From positions 124,001-188,000 of the forward strand of contig JASHNW010000050.1 of the NCBI GenBank assembly GCA_030041435.1: a DNA stretch of 64,000 nucleotides, in the 5' to 3' direction. Source of the stretch: Acidobacteriaceae bacterium (GTDB taxonomy: Bacteria > Acidobacteriota > Terriglobia > Terriglobales > Acidobacteriaceae). Position numbers and translations under genes: made by a program. Below the pieces are notes generated by a model, which did not search any database, was not told where the DNA came from, and saw nothing but the letters and a program-made list of their open reading frames with translations. Shown piece after piece: positions 18,018 through 27,395 of the stretch. Position 1 is the first letter of the stretch, and every line of letters starts with the position of its first letter.

Positions 18018-19523
18018 CTATGCCGTGGGAGTGAACGGGACGTGGTCGTAGTGGCAGATGGACTGGATCGCGGGCCGCGCGGTCATGGGGCCGCATGGCA
18101 GTCCGCCGCCGGGCGAGACCCACTGGCCGACCATCAGGAAGTGCCGCAAGCCGGGCAGCGTGTTCGGCATGGGCTTGAAGCTGACGCCGGGTGGGATGAA
18201 CCAGCCCTCCATGCTGCCTTTCCAGTTGCCGGTAAAGCGGTGGACAGTGGCGGGGGTGGAGACGTCGACGACCTCTACGCCTGAGCTGATGCCGGGCACG
18301 ATGCTATCCAGAACGGCGATGACATCCGCGGCGACGCGATGCTTCTCCACTTGATAGGCGTCGTGGTCGCTTTGCTCCAGGCTGGACCAGTATTCGAAAT
18401 TGCGCGTGGGCAGAAAGCAGGTGACGGCGGTCTTGCCGGCGGGGGCAAAAGTGGGGTCGAAGTTGAAGATCCGGAACGAAACCTGACGGAGTTGTGTGCC
18501 GGGGTCCACGGATAGTGGGGCGTCGAGAAGGCGGGTGACGATGGGTGGCTGGCCGGCGAGATCGCGTGCGACACCGAGGGAGACCTGCAGGTAGGAAGGG
18601 AAGGTCTGCATCTGCTCGTAGGGCTTGCGCGTGGCTTCAGTCAGGTATTTGCCGCCGAGGAGATCGTAGAGGGTGGCGTGGCCGTCGGCGGCGGAGATGA
18701 CCCAGTCGGCTGCGATGACTTCGCCGCTCGCCAGCCGGACGCCGACGGCGGCGTTGTTCTCGGCGCCGTTTGCAATCAGGATGCGTTCGACCCGAGCGCC
18801 GAGGCGCAGGCGGCCGCCCAGGCCGATGAGCTTGTCGACGATCAGGCGAATCAGGGCCTGGGAGCCACCGATGGCGTAGGCCGCATCGTGCTGGCTCATC
18901 CAGCCGAGGGAGAAGAACAGAGCGAGCACGGTCATTTGGCCCATCTCACCTTCGCCGAAGGCGCTTCTGAGCAGCGGATCGGTGAACCGCTGGCCGTATT
19001 CCATGCAGGAGAGCCGCGAAAGCTGGCGCAGCAGAAGCAGGCAGGGCAGATCGCCGGCGAGGGCGGGCAGGTTGGCGACCCAGCTGCGGCCGGGGGATGG
19101 CATCCGGAATTTTGCGATTTTGCGAATCGCCGCCGTGAACTGGCGCACCGTTCTTTCATCCTGCGGAGCGCGACGGAGGAACTCGGCTTCCAGGCGATCC
19201 ACATCGGTGTAGATGGTCAGGGACTCACCACTTTCGGTCTGGATGCAGCCGAAGATCTCGTGATCGATGAAGGTCAGGCGGTCGATGTCGCAGACTTCGC
19301 GCCACTGCGCGTGCATGGGGCTCGATGGATTCGAACCGTAGAGCCAGTGCAGGCAGGTCTCGAATGTATAACCGCAGCGGCGCCAATTGGCGGCAAGCCC
19401 GCCGGGGATGTCGTGCATTTCGAGAACTTCAACCTGATAGCCGCACTTCTGGGCGTAGACGGCGGCGCACAGTCCGGCGATGCCGCCCCCCACGATGACG
19501 ATCTTCCGGGCATCCTGCTTCAT
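18018..19523 (-). CDS. NAD(P)/FAD-dependent oxidoreductase, phytoene desaturase/CrtISO-like
   Basis: A 501-residue flavoprotein. IVIVGGGIAGLCAAVYAQKCGY at the N-terminus is the FAD-binding dinucleotide fold and EMHDIPGGLAANW the following strand; GGSQALIRLIVDKLIGLGGR and the C-terminal SPGGGLPCGPMTAR match carotenoid-desaturase/isomerase relatives. These catalyse dehydrogenation or isomerisation of polyenes, but family members have varied substrates. The start at 19523 has GGGAGGAT nine bases upstream. No other carotenoid gene is near, so the substrate remains open. Confidence 0.8.
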   Translation of the reverse strand: MKQDARKIVIVGGGIAGLCAAVYAQKCGYQVEVLEMHDIPGGLAANWRRCGYTFETCLHWLYGSNPSSPMHAQWREVCDIDRLTFIDHEIFGCIQTESGESLTIYTDVDRLEAEFLRRAPQDERTVRQFTAAIRKIAKFRMPSPGRSWVANLPALAGDLPCLLLLRQLSRLSCMEYGQRFTDPLLRSAFGEGEMGQMTVLALFFSLGWMSQHDAAYAIGGSQALIRLIVDKLIGLGGRLRLGARVERILIANGAENNAAVGVRLASGEVIAADWVISAADGHATLYDLLGGKYLTEATRKPYEQMQTFPSYLQVSLGVARDLAGQPPIVTRLLDAPLSVDPGTQLRQVSFRIFNFDPTFAPAGKTAVTCFLPTRNFEYWSSLEQSDHDAYQVEKHRVAADVIAVLDSIVPGISSGVEVVDVSTPATVHRFTGNWKGSMEGWFIPPGVSFKPMPNTLPGLRHFLMVGQWVSPGGGLPCGPMTARPAIQSICHYDHVPFTPTA

Positions 19524-19819
19524 GAAGGCGATCCTCCCGCGCAACTCTTACTGTTTGACCGGCGGGCGCACGGTCAGGCGGGAGCGGCGAGGTACGCGGC
19601 GCGGAGGGATGAGGTGAGAAGCCGCGGGCCGGGACCTCCAGTCGCTTGCATCTGGACCGTGCAGGTTAACGCGATTTGCACGATGCGGCTGTGACGGGAG
19701 GCACAGGTGTGCGAGGAACCTTTTCACACAGCGAGCGTATGATGCAGTGTGGTTGTCGAGTTGTCTGAGGAGCGCGGCGGCGCGCAGGGCGTACGTGGAA
19801 TCGCGGAAAGAGTACTGCG

Positions 19820-21067
19820 ATGCGAGGGCCCATCGAATCCAGCCGGCGTGAAGACTCGCCAGAGTCCGCGGCTCTCTCCGAGCCGGAGATTGCCGGCGCG
19901 ACTGCAGCCGATCTGATTTACGATCTGCGGTTGGGGAAAGACTGCTCGGACGGCTACTACGCGGATGTCTCTCGTTTTTCCGACGCGCTTTTGACAGAGA
20001 TGGAGCAGCGCGCGAACGCCGCGATCCGCGGTTACAGCCATTATGTGCAGACTGACCTGGGAGAAGCTGCGCGCAGCGAGGGCGAGTACGCGATCGAGCT
20101 GCTGACGCTGGGGCTGGCGCTGACGCGGTACGCAGGCGCGTCCGAGCACACGCCGGGGTGGGTGGTCGCGCTGGCCCGGCAGCTGCTTTGGCTGCGACGC
20201 CGTTCCGGGCGGATGAAGCAGGCGGTCGATCGGGTGCGGGGGGCGGTGACGGGGATATTCTTCGTTCCTCAGATGGGTACAAGCGTACCGGTCGGAGGGC
20301 CATCGCTGGAGCGGTTGCCGCGGCTGATTGCGTGGCTGCAGGCCACGGGCGAACTGGAGCAGGAGTCGATGCGGTTGCGCAACTGGCAGAGCTATCTGGA
20401 GACGCTTTCGCCGGCGGAAGGGAAGCGATGGCTTGAGACGGCGGCGGAGCTGTTCGATTGGTTCCGGCGCGAAGCTGAGGCGTCGCTGGGGATGTATACG
20501 CGGGGAGTCGCGGGATTCCTGGCCGGAGAGCGCAGAGCGCGGGCGTGGCGGGAAGACCGGATCCTGCGGGACAGAGAACCGGCGGAATACCACCTGGGCA
20601 TGGTGGCGGCGGAGATCATGAATCGGGGCATGCGGAGCGACTTTCAGCGCGCCCCGCGCCGCGTGGTCCTGGTGCCGACCTGCATGCGCGGTGCACGGGC
20701 GAGCCAATGCCGGGCGCACGTTTCCGGGCTGGACATCGTCTGCACGGGATGCGATCCGGAGTGTACGGTGAACCGGATTACGCGAGGGATGCGCAGCCTG
20801 AGAGCGCGGGTTTACCTGATTCCCCATGCGACCGGATTCAGCCGCTGGCTGGAACGCTGGCAGCGCGTGCCGGAGTGCAGCGTGACGGCGGTCGCCTGCA
20901 TGTTGAACATCCTGCCCGGAGGCTATGAGATGCGCGCGCGGGGAATCGCCGCGCAGTGCGTGCCACTGGATTATCCCGGTTGCCGGAAGCACTGGCGGCG
21001 GGAAGGGGTTTCCACGAACCTGAATCAGAACCAGCTGGTGCAGATTGTGGCGTTGCCTCGCACATGA
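19820..21067 (+). CDS. DUF116 domain protein
   Basis: A 415-residue protein. The N-terminal 250 residues are helical and of no recognised family. The C-terminal part, from about 285, carries the DUF116 pattern: VLVPTCMRG, SQCRAHVSGLDIVCTGCDPEC, RARVYLIPHATGFSRWL, AVACMLNILPGGYEMR and LDYPGCRKHW. The conserved cysteines suggest a metal or iron-sulfur site. Function is unknown. It is divergent from the desaturase-like gene across 296 bases and stands alone. Confidence 0.75.
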   Translation: MRGPIESSRREDSPESAALSEPEIAGATAADLIYDLRLGKDCSDGYYADVSRFSDALLTEMEQRANAAIRGYSHYVQTDLGEAARSEGEYAIELLTLGLALTRYAGASEHTPGWVVALARQLLWLRRRSGRMKQAVDRVRGAVTGIFFVPQMGTSVPVGGPSLERLPRLIAWLQATGELEQESMRLRNWQSYLETLSPAEGKRWLETAAELFDWFRREAEASLGMYTRGVAGFLAGERRARAWREDRILRDREPAEYHLGMVAAEIMNRGMRSDFQRAPRRVVLVPTCMRGARASQCRAHVSGLDIVCTGCDPECTVNRITRGMRSLRARVYLIPHATGFSRWLERWQRVPECSVTAVACMLNILPGGYEMRARGIAAQCVPLDYPGCRKHWRREGVSTNLNQNQLVQIVALPRT

Positions 21068-21133
21068 CTGTCAGCTGCCGGGTATTGGGCCGCGGATGTC
21101 TCCAGATCCTGGTTGCTGCGAATTTGTAATGAG

Positions 21134-21592
21134 TTAGCGGGCGAACTGGCGGAGGTGGTGGTCGGTGTGAAGGTAGCCCCAGCGTTGCCAGTCCTTCGCG
21201 GACATGCGGCCGAAGTACGGATGTGGCGGCAGAGGATGAGGTCGGCGGGTGCAAAAGTCGGCGAGGGCAGCGAGGAGGGCGGCGCGGTCGGATTCGAATT
21301 CGACGGGTGGGGTGCCTTGTTTGTCCTGGGCGATCTCCGGCGGCGAGGGGAATCCGTGGGGCCAGTGGAGGGGCACGCGCAGCGCGCCGAATTTGAGAAG
21401 GGGGTGCGGGACCGGTAGCCGTTGCGCCGGGGTCATCGGCTTGTCGCCCATAGCGCCACGGAAGGCTTCGGTGGTGTGGCAGATCATCTGATGGACGGTC
21501 ATGGAACCCCATCGGCGCTGGTCGGTTGGGCAGAGCGCGGCGATGCGGGCTTCGAGCTCGCGGCGCGCGGCGGGTTGGGCGAGGGAGCGCAT
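21134..21592 (-). CDS. DUF1569 / DinB-like protein
   Basis: A 152-residue protein resembling DUF1569, a branch of the DinB four-helix bundle. RRWGSMTVHQMICHTTEAFRG and WGYLHTDHHLRQF contain the histidines expected for the metal site. HPHPLPP-rich segment precedes the last helix. It is convergent with the DUF116 gene. The biochemical role of the family is unknown. Confidence 0.7.
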   Translation of the reverse strand: MRSLAQPAARRELEARIAALCPTDQRRWGSMTVHQMICHTTEAFRGAMGDKPMTPAQRLPVPHPLLKFGALRVPLHWPHGFPSPPEIAQDKQGTPPVEFESDRAALLAALADFCTRRPHPLPPHPYFGRMSAKDWQRWGYLHTDHHLRQFAR

Positions 21593-21601
21593 AAGGACAG
21601 C

Positions 21602-21670
21602 GATCAGGGCTCAGTGGTCAGCGTTCAGCGTTCAGCCATAAGTGTGCAGGCGATAGCGTGTAGCTGGCAG
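21602..21670. repeat. Degenerate simple repeats (GTTCAGC / GTGTAGCTGG type)
   Basis: Short direct repeats of CAGCGTTCAGCGTTCAGCC type lead into GGCGATAGCGTGTAGCTGG. Similar low-complexity strings occur at 24199-24246, 40862-40893 and 43070-43132, always between genes. They look like a dispersed intergenic repeat family without coding potential. Confidence 0.45.
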
Positions 21671-21737
21671 CAACCCCGAGTTCGTTCAGCCACGATTAGT
21701 CTAGCGATGGCAGGACGCCTCGGGCACTGGAAATGCT

Positions 21738-22048
21738 AGAGCCTGTTATTAACTTTCCCGTGGATGGCGCTGGGAGCCAATTTTTCTCAGTTCGAGGAGC
21801 GAGGAGCGACGAATATGGACTATCTTCGAGCGACGAGTGACGACGAAATGGGGAAAATTGGCCCCAGCCCTCCGGGTTGCGGCGCAAATCGGTCCATACT
21901 TCGTTGTCGTCCTCGACTGTGGGCCCGCCACAGCCTTCGGACTCCGCCTCCCACCCCATCGACCAACTGCGGTCGATGGGGACCCCGGTCTCGTCTGGAC
22001 CGATTTTCGTCCGCAACGCCACCTGCGCGAAAGTTAATAACAGGCTCT
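21738..22048. mobile_element. MITE-like element with 20-bp perfect terminal inverted repeats
   Basis: AGAGCCTGTTATTAACTTTC at 21738-21757 is repeated perfectly inverted at 22029-22048. Inside are a second inverted pair at 21876-21896 and 21996-22017 (two differences) and a perfect hairpin CCCCATCGACC-AACTGC-GGTCGATGGGG at 21954-21981. The total is 311 bases with no transposase frame, as in a non-autonomous transposable element. No clear target-site duplication was seen. The right end is 20 bases before the eutB start codon, so the insertion separates eutB from any upstream promoter. Confidence 0.7.
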
Positions 22049-22068
22049 GGAGTCGCGTTGAGGATGCG

Positions 22069-23457
22069 ATGGCGTATTCCGTGAGTGTGCGCGGGTGTAC
22101 GCGCAGCTTTGGCGATCTGAAGACGCTGCTGGCGAAGGCGACGCCTGCGCGGTCAGGCGACGCGCTGGCGGGGATTGCCGCGGAGAACGAAGAGGAGCGG
22201 GCGCTGGCGCGAATGTGCCTGGCGGAGGTTCCTCTGGCGCGGTTCCTGGAAGAGCCGGTGATTCCGTACGAGGCCGACGAGGTGACGCGGCTGATTGTGG
22301 ACACGCACGACCCGCAGGCCTTCGGGCCGCTGAGCGGGCTGACGGTGGGGACGTTCCGGGAGTGGTTGCTGGACACGGGGACGGACACGGAGACGCTGAC
22401 GCGCGCGGCTCCCGGGATTACGCCGGAGATGGCGGCGGCGGTGTCGAAGCTGATGCGGAACCAGGATCTGATTCTGGCGGCGCAGAAGTGCCGGGTGGTG
22501 ACGCGATTCAGGAACACGCTGGGACTGCCGGGACGGATGTCGGTGCGGTTGCAGCCGAATCATCCTACGGACGATGTGCGCGGAATCGCGGCGTCGATGC
22601 TGGAGGGGCTGCTGTATGGGTGCGGGGATGCGGTGATCGGGGTGAATCCGGCGAGCGACAGCCTGCAGGCGGTGACGCGGCTGCTGGAGATGATGAACGC
22701 GTTCCGCGAGAAGTATGAGGCGCCGACGCAGACCTGCGTGCTGGCGCACGTGACGAATACGCTCCGGGCGATGGAGCGGGGTGCGCCGGTGGATCTGGTG
22801 TTCCAGTCTGTGGGCGGGACGGAGAAGACGCTGCGGAGCTTTGGGGTGACGCTGGCGCAGCTGGCCGAGGCGCGGGCGGCGGCGCTGGAACTGCGGCGCG
22901 GGACGGTTGGGGATAACGTAATGTATTTCGAGACGGGGCAGGGAAGCGCGCTGTCGGCGGATGCGCACGAGGGCGTGGATCAGCAGACCTGTGAGGCGCG
23001 GGCGTACGCGGTGGCGCGACACTTTGAGCCACTGCTGGTGAATACGGTGGTGGGGTTTATTGGGCCGGAGTATCTGTACGACGGCAAGCAGATCATTCGC
23101 GCGGGGCTGGAGGATCATTTCTGTGGGAAACTGCTGGGACTGCCGATGGGGTGCGATGTGTGCTACACGAACCACGCGGAGGCGGACCAGGACGATATGG
23201 ATACGCTGGTGACGCTGCTGGCGGTAGCGGGGGTGAACTTTGTGATGGGTGTGCCGGGCGCGGACGATGTGATGCTGAACTACCAGAGCACGTCGTTTCA
23301 CGATGCGCTGTACGTGCGCGAGGTGCTGGGGCTCAAGCGCGCGCCGGAGTTCGAGGCGTGGCTGGAGCAGATGGGGATTGCGGACGAGCGAGGGCGCCTG
23401 CTGGGCAAGAGCGCGGAGCAGAAGCTGCTGCCGGGAGCGAGCGAGTGGCTGAGCTAG
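22069..23457 (+). CDS. eutB: Ethanolamine ammonia-lyase large subunit
   Basis: A 462-residue TIM-barrel subunit of the adenosylcobalamin-dependent enzyme that turns ethanolamine into acetaldehyde and ammonia. Recognisable blocks are RMSVRLQPNHPTDDVRGI, GDAVIGVNPASD, FQSVGGTEKTL, YFETGQGSALSADAH, LGLPMGCDVCYTNHAEADQDD and VMGVPGADDVMLNYQS. The ATG at 22069 follows GAGG; the frame runs back into the MITE-like element, which is not coding. eutC overlaps its 3' end. No eutA reactivase, cobalamin gene or microcompartment shell gene is in the window. Confidence 0.96.
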   Translation: MAYSVSVRGCTRSFGDLKTLLAKATPARSGDALAGIAAENEEERALARMCLAEVPLARFLEEPVIPYEADEVTRLIVDTHDPQAFGPLSGLTVGTFREWLLDTGTDTETLTRAAPGITPEMAAAVSKLMRNQDLILAAQKCRVVTRFRNTLGLPGRMSVRLQPNHPTDDVRGIAASMLEGLLYGCGDAVIGVNPASDSLQAVTRLLEMMNAFREKYEAPTQTCVLAHVTNTLRAMERGAPVDLVFQSVGGTEKTLRSFGVTLAQLAEARAAALELRRGTVGDNVMYFETGQGSALSADAHEGVDQQTCEARAYAVARHFEPLLVNTVVGFIGPEYLYDGKQIIRAGLEDHFCGKLLGLPMGCDVCYTNHAEADQDDMDTLVTLLAVAGVNFVMGVPGADDVMLNYQSTSFHDALYVREVLGLKRAPEFEAWLEQMGIADERGRLLGKSAEQKLLPGASEWLS

Positions 23458-24212
23458 AACCGTCCGACGTGTGGGCCCGGCTGCGGCAATGGACTCCGGC
23501 GCGGATTGGGCTGGGGCGCGCGGGTGGGAGTTTGCCGACGCGGGCGCTGCTGGAGTTCGAGCTGGATCATGCGCGGGCGCGGGATGCGGTGCACGCGGCG
23601 ATGGATGCGGAGGCGCTGGCGCGGGAGTTGCGCGCGAGCGGGCTGGGCGAGGCGGTGGTGTTGCAGAGCCAGGCGCGGGACCGGATGGAGTATCTGCTGC
23701 GGCCCGATCTGGGAAGGATGCTCTCCGCCGAAAGTCGCGCGCGACTGTCGGATTTCGCGAACCGAGTGGGTCCGTGCGAACTGGCGGTGGTGATTGCGGA
23801 TGGGTTGTCGGCGGTGGCTCCGGCGAGACATGCGGTACCGCTGCTGCGGGAACTACAGACTGTATCGGGTTGGACAAATGTAACGATGGTGGTGGCGAAT
23901 TCGGCGCGGGTGGCGCTGGGGGATGAGATTGGCGAACTGCTGGGGGCGGAGGCGGTCGTAGTGCTGATTGGGGAACGCCCAGGGCTAAGCTCGCCGGACA
24001 GTCTGGGGGTGTATCTGACGTGGGCGCCGCGAGTGGGAAGGACGGATGCGGAGCGGAACTGCATTTCCAACGTGCGGCCGGAGGGGTTGCCGTACGCGGC
24101 GGCGGCGCGGCGGCTCGCGTATCTGCTGCGTGAGGCGCGAATGCTGCGGCTGAGCGGGGTGAGGCTGAAGGATGACAGTGGTAGCGGGCGGTTCATGGCG
24201 GATAGCGGATAG
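23445..24212 (+). CDS. eutC: Ethanolamine ammonia-lyase small subunit
   Basis: A 255-residue light chain that contributes to cobalamin binding. RIGLGRAGGSLPTRALLEFE, LDHARARDAVH, YLLRPDLGR, VVIADGLSAVA and ERPGLSSPDSLGVYLTW are typical EutC segments; the latter region holds the cobalamin site. The GTG start at 23445 overlaps the end of eutB by 13 bases, giving tight coupling. The last residues (GRFMADSG) are encoded by a simple repeat that begins at 24199, so the natural C-terminus may have been altered. Confidence 0.95.
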   Translation: MAELEPSDVWARLRQWTPARIGLGRAGGSLPTRALLEFELDHARARDAVHAAMDAEALARELRASGLGEAVVLQSQARDRMEYLLRPDLGRMLSAESRARLSDFANRVGPCELAVVIADGLSAVAPARHAVPLLRELQTVSGWTNVTMVVANSARVALGDEIGELLGAEAVVVLIGERPGLSSPDSLGVYLTWAPRVGRTDAERNCISNVRPEGLPYAAAARRLAYLLREARMLRLSGVRLKDDSGSGRFMADSG

Positions 24213-24246
24213 CTGGTAGCGGATGGCTGATAGCGGGTAGCTGGTT
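24199..24246. repeat. Tandem GATAGCGG/TAGCTGG repeat at the eutC 3' end
   Basis: Five to six imperfect copies of (G)GATAGCGG and TAGCTGG follow each other and supply the eutC stop codon at 24210-24212. The same sort of string is found at 40862-40893 and, more weakly, at 21650-21670. The following bases to about 24478 contain no gene; a segment near 24297-24332 (GATCCTTCGG...GGATGACG) also looks like a dispersed repeat. Confidence 0.5.
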
Positions 24247-24478
24247 CATCCGTGGCGGAGAGCCTGAGGCGACAGCGTGGGCCGATGTGTTGCAGGGATC
24301 CTTCGGCGGCTGGGGCGGGCTGAGGATGACGCAACTTGTGGCAACCATGGCGAGGCTCGCGGAACCTGCCTTGCAAACAGAACGCGCACAACATTTTGCG
24401 TGAAAATGCGTTGGGAAAGGCAGCGGGGGACTTTTTGCGCCTTTCGCCGAGTCCGCGCGTCCTAAAATAGTGACTAGT

Positions 24479-27319
24479 ATGGCAATTCGATTCTTTCGCA
24501 CTTCGATCGCAGTGGTGGTACTTTTTGCGGCGGTGGCAGCGGCGCGCGCCGATGCTGCGCCGTTCGATCTGACCGGGCCGAGCCTGGAAGTGAAGGTGAC
24601 GCGGGCGGGCCAGACGCTGCCCATTTCCGAGGTGCCGAATCTGGCGGCCGGAGATCGCGTATGGATCAAGGCCGATCTGCCGGAGGGACAGAGCGCGCAT
24701 TATCTGATGATCGCGGCGTTTCTGCGCGGATCGACGAACCCGCCGCCGGAGAGCTGGTTTTTCCGGCAGGAGACGTGGGACCGGAAGAGCGAAGACAAAG
24801 GGCTGACGGTAACGGTGCCGCAGGGCGCGCAGCAGGTGCTGGTGTTTCTGGCGCCGGAGACGGGCGGAGACTTCCGGACGCTGGTGAACGCGGTGCGGGG
24901 GACGCCGGGATCGTTTGTGCGCGCTTCGCTGGATCTGAATCAGGCCATGCTGGACCGGACGCGGCTGGATACATATCTGGCGGCGATCCGGAAGCTGAAC
25001 GAGCAGGATCCGACGAAGCTGAAGGACGCGACGCCGCTGCTGGCGCGCAGCCTGGGCATGAAGATCGACCCGTCGTGCCTGGAGAAAATGCCGGATCTGC
25101 AGGCGGCGTGCCTGACGCAGGGGCAGGCCACGATGATCCTGAACGACGGGCACAGCGAATCGATTGTGGAGGCGCTGACATCGGGGCCGGCAGGCGATCT
25201 GGCATCGCAGCTGAGCTACACGCCGCAGGCGAGCTTCGGATACTACAGCCCCTATGTGGGCTCGGTGATGGACATGGCGCGCATTCTGGACACGTTCCGG
25301 ACGGCGCAATACCAGTACATTCCGGCGCTGGCGACACAGAAGGGCGACGCGCTGGCGCTGATGCTGAACACGCCGCCGTCGTTTCACAATCCGAAATCGG
25401 TGCTGGTGACGTCGCTGCCGGCCGTGGAGGCGTCGCAGCCTCCGCCGCTGCATCCGGTGGACTCGAAGCAGAATTACTGTGCGGAGAAGAACTCGCTGGT
25501 GCTGGCCGTGGACGGAGCGCCGCTGGTGTTTTCTACGGGCTACGCGCACGAGATGACGCTGCGGCTCAAGACTAAGGATGGGAAGTACATCGATGAAGCG
25601 GTAAAGCCGGACGCTGAGGACGGCGGTCTGGTGCTGGAAGCGAAGGACCTGAGCGCGAATGACTTCGGAAATTCGATCGACGCGTCGCTGCACGGGTACT
25701 GGGGATTCGAGAAATACGACGGGCCGCAGTTTCGCCTCGAAAACACGCATGCGCAGCACTGGGAGCTGGCAGCGGCGGATCGGGAAGCCCTCATTGTGGG
25801 GCGGGAGGACACGATCCATCTGTCGACGGACGATGCAAGCTGCGTGGACACGATCCTGGTGAAGGATTCGACGGGAACCGAGCTGAAGACGGACTGGAAG
25901 GCGACGAGTCCGGATGAAGTCGCGGTGACGATCCCGCTGAAGGAGACGCATCCGGGCGCGCTGCTGCTGGAGGTGAAGCAGTACGGCACGGTGACGGCGC
26001 AGACGCTGCCGCTGCGGGCGTTTGCCGAGGCCGGCCATCTGGAGAGCTTTACGCTGCATGCGGGCGATACGCAGGGATTGCTGAAGGGCAGCCGTCTGGA
26101 AGACGTGTCGACGCTAACGCTGGACGGAGTGACGTTCGCGCCGGGGAAGATCGACTCAACGATGGGCAGCGATGAACTGCCGATGGTGGCGAAGGACGCG
26201 AAGGCGGCGGCGAAACTGACGCAGGGCACGGAGGCCGAGGCGGACGTGGCGCTGGACGACGGGCGGATGCTGCAGGTGCAGGCGACGGTGACGGATCCGC
26301 GGCCGGGGGTGGAGCTGATCGGGAAGAGCGTGCAGTCGTCGGCCTCGAGCGCTGGCAGCAATATCGAGCTGGCGAACCAGGACGAGCTGCCGCAGGATGC
26401 GAAGCTGCGATTCTCGATCCGCGCGGAGTCGCCCAAGGCGTTCCATCGCAGCGAGGCGATCGAAGTGGCGACGGAGGACGAGGCGTTCTCCACCACGCTG
26501 AGCCTGGACAACGGGGGCATGCTGCTGGAAAACAGCAAGGTGGCGCTGGTGACGCTGGATCCGGCGAAGGCATTTGGCGGGTCGGCGTTCGGAGCGCTGA
26601 AGTTTCGCGTGATCGACAATGGCGCAGCGGGCGACTGGCAGCCGCTGGCAACGCTGGTGCGGCTGCCGGAGCTGCAGACGCTGAAATGTCCGTCGGGCGA
26701 GGACCAGCAGTGCCGGTTGAGCGGAGCCAACCTGTTTCTGGTGGATTCAGTGGCGAGCGATCCGCAGTTTTCCAATGCGGTGCAGGTGCCGGATGGATTT
26801 CCGGGATATGTGCTGCCGGTGCCGCATCCGGAGAGCGGCGAGCTGTACGTGAAGCTGCGCGACGATCCGACGGTGGTAAACCAGGTGACGCTGGCGGCAG
26901 AGAAGCTGCCTCCGCCTCCGGGCGTAGCGGCGCTGCGGCACGGGCCGCGGCCTGCGTATCACGAGGGAGAAGCGGCGCCGGCGCCGGGCGCAGGTGCGAC
27001 CCAGCCGGCGGCGGGCGCTGCGGCGGCGCAGCCTGAAACTTCCGCACCGGGCCCGTCGTCATCGCAACACAGTCAAAAGCCGGCAACGCAGCCGGCGCCG
27101 ACGCCGGGGAGCACTCCCGCAACCAGTCCTGCACCGGCGCAGCCTTCGACTTCGCCGCAGCCGCAGAGCGGAGGGAGCCAGACGCAGGCCGCTCCGCCGG
27201 CGGGGGGAAGTGGTGGGTCTTCCTCGCAGGGCACGCCGCCGGCGAGTGGGCAGACGCAAGGTGGGCAGCAGGGGAACCAGCCGCCGGCTGCGGCGTCTGG
27301 TCCGGCGCCGCAGCTGTAG
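24479..27319 (+). CDS. Large secreted protein of unknown function with Pro/Gly/Gln-rich tail
   Basis: A 946-residue exported protein. A signal peptide (AIRFFRTSIAVVVLFAAVAA) precedes beta-rich, immunoglobulin-like or adhesin-like sequence with several repeats of the type VDTILVKDSTG and TLTLDGVTF. From about residue 830 to the end the sequence is low-complexity Ala/Pro/Gly/Ser/Gln, as in surface-anchored spacers. The GTG at 24470 is three codons upstream; ATG 24479 is preferred. No enzymatic motif was found. It precedes two VWFA-related secreted proteins and may be part of the same surface apparatus. Confidence 0.75.
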   Translation: MAIRFFRTSIAVVVLFAAVAAARADAAPFDLTGPSLEVKVTRAGQTLPISEVPNLAAGDRVWIKADLPEGQSAHYLMIAAFLRGSTNPPPESWFFRQETWDRKSEDKGLTVTVPQGAQQVLVFLAPETGGDFRTLVNAVRGTPGSFVRASLDLNQAMLDRTRLDTYLAAIRKLNEQDPTKLKDATPLLARSLGMKIDPSCLEKMPDLQAACLTQGQATMILNDGHSESIVEALTSGPAGDLASQLSYTPQASFGYYSPYVGSVMDMARILDTFRTAQYQYIPALATQKGDALALMLNTPPSFHNPKSVLVTSLPAVEASQPPPLHPVDSKQNYCAEKNSLVLAVDGAPLVFSTGYAHEMTLRLKTKDGKYIDEAVKPDAEDGGLVLEAKDLSANDFGNSIDASLHGYWGFEKYDGPQFRLENTHAQHWELAAADREALIVGREDTIHLSTDDASCVDTILVKDSTGTELKTDWKATSPDEVAVTIPLKETHPGALLLEVKQYGTVTAQTLPLRAFAEAGHLESFTLHAGDTQGLLKGSRLEDVSTLTLDGVTFAPGKIDSTMGSDELPMVAKDAKAAAKLTQGTEAEADVALDDGRMLQVQATVTDPRPGVELIGKSVQSSASSAGSNIELANQDELPQDAKLRFSIRAESPKAFHRSEAIEVATEDEAFSTTLSLDNGGMLLENSKVALVTLDPAKAFGGSAFGALKFRVIDNGAAGDWQPLATLVRLPELQTLKCPSGEDQQCRLSGANLFLVDSVASDPQFSNAVQVPDGFPGYVLPVPHPESGELYVKLRDDPTVVNQVTLAAEKLPPPPGVAALRHGPRPAYHEGEAAPAPGAGATQPAAGAAAAQPETSAPGPSSSQHSQKPATQPAPTPGSTPATSPAPAQPSTSPQPQSGGSQTQAAPPAGGSGGSSSQGTPPASGQTQGGQQGNQPPAAASGPAPQL

Positions 27320-27395
27320 CGGGCTGCCGAGCGCGGGAGTTTGGCGTACTCTGGAGACGCATTTTCGATGTGGCTGTCACGGTCCGGAGGTCACG

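Noticed and set aside
23567-26059. An 830-codon minus-strand frame
   Set aside because: It covers eutC and the secreted-protein gene in antisense and is mostly Arg/Gln/His-rich without any motif.
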